Shown: positions 6,619-10,827 of the stretch, one piece after another
Position numbering within the stretch: position 1 is the first letter of the stretch
Layout of the letters: each line of letters starts with the position of its first letter
Source of the DNA: Betaproteobacteria bacterium
Lineage (GTDB): Bacteria > Pseudomonadota > Gammaproteobacteria > Burkholderiales > SG8-41
Assembly: GCA_025356695.1 (NCBI GenBank)
Contig: JANXSE010000051.1
Span: 1 to 10,827 of the forward strand
Length of the DNA stretch: 10,827 bases
Reading direction: 5' to 3'
Translations under genes and position numbers: made by a program
The notes under the pieces: generated by a model
What the model saw: the letters and a program-made list of their open reading frames with translations, nothing else
The model's database searches: none
Told to the model about the DNA's origin: nothing

Positions 6619-8192
6619 CGCGTCGCCGCATTTTTGCCGGCGATGCGGCCAGTGACCACGCATTCGGCGATATTGCCGCCCGATAGATAGAGGTGGCCGA
6701 ACGAGCTGCCGAGTTCACCCGCCGCATACAGGCGCGGAATCGGCTGGCCGTAGACGTCGATAATGCGCTGTTCGGCGTCGTGCACCGGGCCGCCTTGCGT
6801 GTTCGACATCGTCGCCCACACCGGCGCGCCGTAGAATGGCGCGGTCCTGATCGGCGTCATGCTGCCGCCGGGGCGGCTGAAATCATCGTCACTGCCCTTC
6901 GCGCAGAGCGCGTTCCAGCGTGTCACGCTTTGTTCGAGCGCGGCGGCGTCGATGCCGAGCAGTCCGGCGAGTTCGGCCAGCGTGTTCGCGCGTTTGAGGA
7001 TGCCCGATTCGACCTCTTTCAGATTGTCGTCGCTCCAGTGATACATGATCCCCTCGTCATTGGAGGTCGCCTTGCCGAGCGGATACATCCTGCGGCCTGC
7101 CTCGTCGCAGATCATGCAGGCGGGGTTGCGCGGGAATGACTGGGTGACCGGATCGAAATACTGTAGCGTGCGCACCGCGGTGTCCTGCGTGTAGGGCTGG
7201 TATTCCGACATGAAGCGTTTGCCGGAGCTGTCGACGAGGATCCACGCCATCTTCAGGCGCGCCTGGTCGGCCTCGCCCGGAAACCAGTCGGGGAAACGCT
7301 TGAGGCGGATGGCGTAGGGATACGACGGGTCGCTGTGGCGGAAACCGTAGGCGCCGTGCACATGCCACATATGCCACAAGGCAGCGCCGAGATGCTGCGC
7401 CATGCGGATGCCGTCACCGTTGTTCATCTGCGCGGCGGCATTGAGCACCGGTTTGCCTTCGAGGAATTGCGCCTTCATGTCCGCGTTGCCCTCGAAGCCG
7501 CCGCAGGACAGGATGACCGCACGGCGTGTCTCGATATTGCGCTCGACACCGTTGCTGGCGATGCGCACGCCGCGCACTTCGCGCCCTCCGTTGGCAAGTG
7601 GTTCGGCAATCAGTTGCAGCGCCGGCGTGGCGAGGCGGATATCGATACTGTGCTTGAGCAGGTGCTCGTGCAGAATGCGGAACAGTTTCGGCCCGCCCGG
7701 CGCACCGTTGGCCCACGGGTACAGCCTGGCGAGATCGGTGCCGGGAATGTCCATCACGGTGGTGTGATAGAAAGTGTCGGTTCCGGGCAGCGGATAGTTG
7801 GCGCGGATCTGCCGGCGGTAAGGGTCGCCGGCCTTCGCACGCATTTCGTTTTCTTCGATCGAATTGGCGATGACCGCGCTGTTGATTCGGCCGAGTTCGC
7901 GCACATAGCGTTCGATGTCGCACATGCCGGTGGCGAGAGCGCGTAGCACTTCGTCGGGTGTGCGGCCGTCGTTGGTTGCTTTTAAATACTGAAACGCCAG
8001 TTCCGGGTCACGCGCGCTACGTACCGCGCCGTACGAGCAGATCGACAGACCGCCGGGCACCGAGGATTTTTCGATCAGCAGCGTTTTGGCGCCGGCTTCG
8101 TGTGCGTTCAATGCCGCGATGGCGCCGGCGAGGCCGAAGCCGACTACGATGACATCAAAGGATTCGTCGAAGTGCCCCGGGGTGGTGGTCAT
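6615..8192 (-). CDS. FAD-dependent oxidoreductase, fumarate reductase / ketosteroid dehydrogenase type
   Basis: Soluble flavoprotein of the FAD_binding_2 family, which adds or removes hydrogen across a C=C bond next to an electron-withdrawing group; 525 residues, one domain set, no signal peptide, no heme or FMN-binding extension. The dinucleotide fold starts VIVVGFGLAG (14-23), with Glu41 (LLIEKS) expected to hold the ADP ribose and GG at 47-48 after it. Further family marks are VILSCGGFEGN (226-236), NNGDGIRMAQHLGA (257-270) and the C-terminal FAD segment LYAAGELGS (488-496) with SGGN (504-507). It could be a dehydrogenase or a reductase; the electron partner is not visible. It is last in the minus-strand operon, starting 16 bases after the VOC gene with a poor ribosome site, so coupling to the upstream gene is likely. 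Substrate unknown; the KstD label would be only by similarity. Confidence 0.92.
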   Translation of the reverse strand: MTTTPGHFDESFDVIVVGFGLAGAIAALNAHEAGAKTLLIEKSSVPGGLSICSYGAVRSARDPELAFQYLKATNDGRTPDEVLRALATGMCDIERYVRELGRINSAVIANSIEENEMRAKAGDPYRRQIRANYPLPGTDTFYHTTVMDIPGTDLARLYPWANGAPGGPKLFRILHEHLLKHSIDIRLATPALQLIAEPLANGGREVRGVRIASNGVERNIETRRAVILSCGGFEGNADMKAQFLEGKPVLNAAAQMNNGDGIRMAQHLGAALWHMWHVHGAYGFRHSDPSYPYAIRLKRFPDWFPGEADQARLKMAWILVDSSGKRFMSEYQPYTQDTAVRTLQYFDPVTQSFPRNPACMICDEAGRRMYPLGKATSNDEGIMYHWSDDNLKEVESGILKRANTLAELAGLLGIDAAALEQSVTRWNALCAKGSDDDFSRPGGSMTPIRTAPFYGAPVWATMSNTQGGPVHDAEQRIIDVYGQPIPRLYAAGELGSSFGHLYLSGGNIAECVVTGRIAGKNAATR

Positions 8193-8208
8193 GGCTGATC
8201 AGGTGTTG

Positions 8209-9141
8209 TTACGACAAGGTGAACGGCGCAATGCCTTTGGGCTCGAACACCATGATCCCGCCGATCGCTGCCGGCGGCACGACGTAAAGCCGCTCTTCGC
8301 CGAGCATGCCGTGCGGCAGTCCGCTGGCGACGATGCAATCGCGCGTCTTCTGCATATTCGCGCTGACCAGCACGCTGCCGAAGATCCACGGCAGCACCGG
8401 CGGATCGAGACGGAAAACGCGCTGCACTGCGGCGGCTGAAACCAGCAGGATGCGGCCGCGCGCGGTGTCGATGATGCGATCGTCGCCGCTGGCCGTTGCC
8501 GCGATGCCGGTGAAGCGCGCATAGCGTTGCGCCGCCTCGTCGGGGTGGTCGACGCAGGCGATCACCGCGTTCAGGCCGACCGTGCGGTTGCGGTGGCGCG
8601 TCCAGCGCGATTGCCACAGCAGTTCTGGCGTGTGCTGCTGGCAGAACTGGATGCGGCCTTCGGTCATGGTGCCCGGCGGCACGCGTACCACGCTGAAGTG
8701 TGCCGTGCCTTCGCCATCCACGGCGCCGATCACGCGTTGCAGATCGACCGGCGCCAGCGGTGCGAATTGTTCCCGGCTGAGGCGCACGTGATCGGCGGCG
8801 GTATCGCCGCTGCCGAAGGCGATCAGATGCAGGCCGGTGTAACGCGCGATCGCCGCGCGCAACTGATTGCCGATGGTGGTGTCGGCCGTCGGCGTCAGGC
8901 ATTCGAGGTAACCGTGCTCGAGCATGATGCAGCGGTTGCCGGCGCCGGCGGGCGCCAGTTCACCCGACTCGTTGCGCTGCATTTGTGCGGAGAAGGGCGT
9001 CAGCGTGAAACCGAGCGCTTCGAAGGCCGCCGAGGCGGCCTCGATGTCCGGCACAAAATGCGCGATGTGATCGAGATTGATTTTGCCGGCGCGCGGCGGC
9101 TGGGCGGCGGCGATGCGGGCGGCGGTTTTGGTAATGGTCAC
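8209..9141 (-). CDS. Glyoxalase/VOC-fold protein (Glyoxalase_3-like)
   Basis: Cytoplasmic protein of the vicinal oxygen chelate superfamily; 310 residues with two halves. The first half opens LDHIAHFVPDIEAASAAFEALGF (23 onward), a typical betaalphabeta start, with His25 or His28, Glu80 (LEHGYLECL) and His105 (GLHLIAF) as possible metal ligands. The middle carries FCQQHTPELLW (166-176), a motif common in Glyoxalase_3-type proteins. The second half (about 187-302) repeats the fold (VGLNAVIACVDHPDEAAQRY, later IGGIMVFEP) but lacks an obvious full metal set. The start is GTG at 9141, only six bases after the dehydrogenase stop, with a weak AGG upstream; coupled translation is likely. VOC proteins include dioxygenases, isomerases, lyases and resistance proteins, so no reaction can be assigned. 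Its place between a dehydrogenase and a flavoprotein suggests a catabolic step. Confidence 0.85.
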   Translation of the reverse strand: MTITKTAARIAAAQPPRAGKINLDHIAHFVPDIEAASAAFEALGFTLTPFSAQMQRNESGELAPAGAGNRCIMLEHGYLECLTPTADTTIGNQLRAAIARYTGLHLIAFGSGDTAADHVRLSREQFAPLAPVDLQRVIGAVDGEGTAHFSVVRVPPGTMTEGRIQFCQQHTPELLWQSRWTRHRNRTVGLNAVIACVDHPDEAAQRYARFTGIAATASGDDRIIDTARGRILLVSAAAVQRVFRLDPPVLPWIFGSVLVSANMQKTRDCIVASGLPHGMLGEERLYVVPPAAIGGIMVFEPKGIAPFTLS

Positions 9142-9147
9142 GCAGGC

Positions 9148-10146
9148 CTAATAACCAAGTGTGCGGTCGACGCGGTTTTTCAGCGCCTTGCCGTCGAGCA
9201 GGCGCGCAAAATTGGCAAACCAGGTGTCGCAGAGGAAATGCATATAGCGCGGATCGTCGCAGGAGGTGTGCGGCGTGATGATGAGGTTGCGCGTTTTCCA
9301 CAGCGGAGATTCTGCGGGCAGGGGTTCCGGACTGTGCACGTCGAGCAGCGCGCCGGCCAGTTCGCCGGCATCCAGCTTTTTGCGCAAGGCCTCGTAGTCG
9401 ACAATCGGCGAGCGTCCGATATTGATGAGGCAGGCTTCGCGTTTGAGCAGATCCAACCGCTTGCGGTCGATCAGGCCCTGCGTTTCGGGCGTCAGCGGTG
9501 TGGCGACGATGAGGAAATCGGCTTTCGGCAGCACGCGGTCGATGGCGGATGCCTTGACGACGGCATCCGCGGGGCGCGCGGCCTTGCCGCTGCGCGTTAC
9601 TGCGATCACCTGCAGCCCGAGTTTTTTTGCAGCACGGCCGGCGGCGCGCCCGAGATCGCCAAAGCCGATGATGACGGCGGTCTTGCCGGCAATCGGTGTG
9701 GTGTACAGCGGTTCCCACCGTGAAGCATGTTGCGACTGGATCATCTCCGGCATGCGCTGGTGCAGCATCAGGATGGCGAGCAGGCAGGAATCTTCAGCCT
9801 TGTCGCCATGGGCGCCGGTATTGTTGGTGAGGGCAATGTTGCGCGGCAGCCAGTCGAGTGGCATCAGGGAATCGATACCGGCACCGGTGGTTTGTATCCA
9901 GCGCAGACGCGGCGCGCGTTCGCGCAGGCGCTCACGCGGCGGGTTCCAGTGGATGAGGAAATCCGCGGTCTTGAGGGCTGCGTCGATAATGTCGCGATCC
10001 CAGCCGATGGTGACGTTGAGTTTTTTTGCGAGCGCCGGGTGACGTTTAGCCGCAGCCGCCCAGATCGGTTCGGTCAACTGAAAAATGGCGGGGCGCTTGT
10101 GCCCATTCTCGATATGCAGGTGGTAGCGCGCAGCGGGTTTTGACAC
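9148..10146 (-). CDS. D-2-hydroxyacid dehydrogenase (glyoxylate/hydroxypyruvate reductase-like)
   Basis: Cytoplasmic NAD(P)-dependent oxidoreductase for 2-oxoacids and D-2-hydroxyacids; 332 residues. The Rossmann loop is intact (IIGFGDLG, 159-166), and the catalytic residues are Arg245 (INIGRSP), Glu274 (HSPEP) and His293 (TPHTSCDD). After the second strand comes VTRSG (183-187) with Arg185 and no Asp, which favours NADP and hence the reductase direction (inference). The N-terminal lobe is unusual in having HWNPPRERL (66-74) and the loop TTGAGID (86-92). The start is GTG at 10146. Its ribosome site AAAAGGG (10163-10157) overlaps the stop codon of the upstream receptor gene. It is the second enzyme of this family in the window but clearly different from the one at 3346-4329, so not a recent duplicate. 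The GhrA/GhrB label is by family only. Confidence 0.92.
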   Translation of the reverse strand: MSKPAARYHLHIENGHKRPAIFQLTEPIWAAAAKRHPALAKKLNVTIGWDRDIIDAALKTADFLIHWNPPRERLRERAPRLRWIQTTGAGIDSLMPLDWLPRNIALTNNTGAHGDKAEDSCLLAILMLHQRMPEMIQSQHASRWEPLYTTPIAGKTAVIIGFGDLGRAAGRAAKKLGLQVIAVTRSGKAARPADAVVKASAIDRVLPKADFLIVATPLTPETQGLIDRKRLDLLKREACLINIGRSPIVDYEALRKKLDAGELAGALLDVHSPEPLPAESPLWKTRNLIITPHTSCDDPRYMHFLCDTWFANFARLLDGKALKNRVDRTLGY

Positions 10147-10156
10147 GGCCGGTCAG

Positions 10157-10163
10157 CCCTTTT
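10157..10163 (-). promoter_or_regulatory. Ribosome binding site overlapping the upstream stop codon
   Basis: On the minus strand AAAAGGG starts inside the TAA stop of the receptor gene (10164-10162) and ends ten bases before the GTG start at 10146. It supports the GTG start and coupled translation of the two genes. Confidence 0.5.
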
Positions 10164-10827
10164 ACTTGATCGACTTCGATTTGATATAGGGCTCGGCGAG
10201 AAACGCGCTGTCCGGCACATCCTGCTTGGCAGTGCCGGCGGCCTTGAAGATCTGGTTCATGCGTTTGAGCGTAGCAATGTCCTGCGGTTCGAAACTCGCG
10301 AAATAGGCGTGGTCCCACTGGTTCGCATAAGCCAGAGAGTCGGTGGCGTCCATGTTGGCCGCTTTGCGCAGAATTTCCGCAACCTGCGGTTTGTTCTTGC
10401 TGCCCCATTCGACGGCTTTGCGTGTGGCGGCGATGAATTTCGCCACCGCTTCGGGGTTCTTCGTCACGTAATCGTTGTGCACGATGGTGACGGCGAGCGT
10501 GGGCGGCGAGTTCGATTTGGTCATCTTCTTCCACTCGTCGACGACATTGCCGAGCGAACGCAGTTTCACTTCGTTCATCTGCGCGATGGTGACCGAGCGG
10601 ATGGCGGCGGCGTCTGCGTCTTTCTGCGTGACGAACTGGGCGAGGCGGCTTTCGTTGCCGGGCGCTACTGTGTAGTCGGTGGCCTTCAGTCCGAAATTGT
10701 TTTCAAGCACCGCGCTGACGATGGCGTGCATGGCGCTGGGCGGTGCGGTCATGCCGATCTTTTTGCCCTTGAGATCGGCGATCGACTTGATCGGCGAGTC
10801 GGCGAGCACGATGAACTGCGATTCGGC
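10162..10827 (-). CDS. ABC-type substrate-binding protein (NMT1/SsuA-like), 5' end missing
   Basis: Periplasmic receptor of an ABC importer of the nitrate/sulfonate/taurine/thiamine-precursor class. The frame is open to the window edge; 221 C-terminal residues are visible and the signal peptide lies beyond 10827. A GTG at 10809 is internal. The family mark is IKSIADLKGKKIGMTAPPSA, the hinge region starting the second lobe, followed by HAIVSAVLENNFGL and later NDYVTKNPEAVAKFIAATRKAVEW, the helix typical of this family. The ATPase and permease are not in the window; if present they must lie further right. It is followed 15 bases later by the dehydrogenase gene, so the imported compound is a candidate source of that enzyme's substrate. 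The ligand cannot be told from this fragment. Confidence 0.9.
   Translation of the reverse strand, partial: AESQFIVLADSPIKSIADLKGKKIGMTAPPSAMHAIVSAVLENNFGLKATDYTVAPGNESRLAQFVTQKDADAAAIRSVTIAQMNEVKLRSLGNVVDEWKKMTKSNSPPTLAVTIVHNDYVTKNPEAVAKFIAATRKAVEWGSKNKPQVAEILRKAANMDATDSLAYANQWDHAYFASFEPQDIATLKRMNQIFKAAGTAKQDVPDSAFLAEPYIKSKSIK

Noticed and set aside
5611..6663. Open frame of 350 codons on the minus strand opposite the third Bug gene
   Set aside because: Antisense shadow of a secure gene, Arg/His-rich and without motifs.
7335..7946. Open frame of 203 codons on the plus strand inside the flavoprotein gene
   Set aside because: Antisense to a full-length FAD enzyme with all motifs; no ribosome site or domain.
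8527..9723. Open frame of 398 codons on the plus strand opposite the VOC and dehydrogenase genes
   Set aside because: It spans two confident minus-strand genes, has Arg/Gly/Ala-rich low-information composition and no domain; antisense shadow.

Overview
The window looks like a catabolic and transport region of a GC-rich betaproteobacterium, most likely Burkholderiales or a relative. The main clue is three solute receptors of the Bug family (tripartite tricarboxylate transporter receptors), which are greatly expanded in Bordetella, Cupriavidus and relatives. They sit among small soluble enzymes with tight spacing. No tRNA, rRNA, CRISPR array, insertion sequence or phage gene was seen.

Left arm, plus strand (1-6618): the C-terminal part of a Bug receptor; a seven-bladed LVIVD-repeat propeller protein of unknown function; a lyase of the adenylosuccinate lyase / cycloisomerase branch of the fumarase superfamily; a D-2-hydroxyacid dehydrogenase-family oxidoreductase; a second Bug receptor; a 288-base gap; and a third Bug receptor. 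The propeller and lyase genes share one base (TGATG) and are probably translationally coupled. The gap holds the apparent remains of a GMC-type flavin oxidoreductase start on the minus strand, an 18-base perfect palindrome, and a 9-base inverted repeat nearly concentric with it.

Right arm, minus strand (10827-6615, read right to left): the C-terminal part of an ABC-type (NMT1/SsuA-like) substrate-binding protein, a second D-2-hydroxyacid dehydrogenase, a glyoxalase/VOC-fold protein and an FAD-dependent oxidoreductase of the fumarate reductase / ketosteroid dehydrogenase type. Gaps are 15, 6 and 16 bases, so this is almost certainly one operon whose promoter lies beyond the right edge. The two arms converge with stop codons overlapping by four bases.

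How they may work together (inference): both arms pair periplasmic receptors for small organic acids with soluble redox or lyase enzymes, so each looks like an uptake-and-oxidation unit for an organic acid. No substrate can be named from sequence. The least explained parts are the propeller-lyase pair, where the propeller has a histidine at a comparable place in six of seven blades, and the structured gap at 5338-5625.
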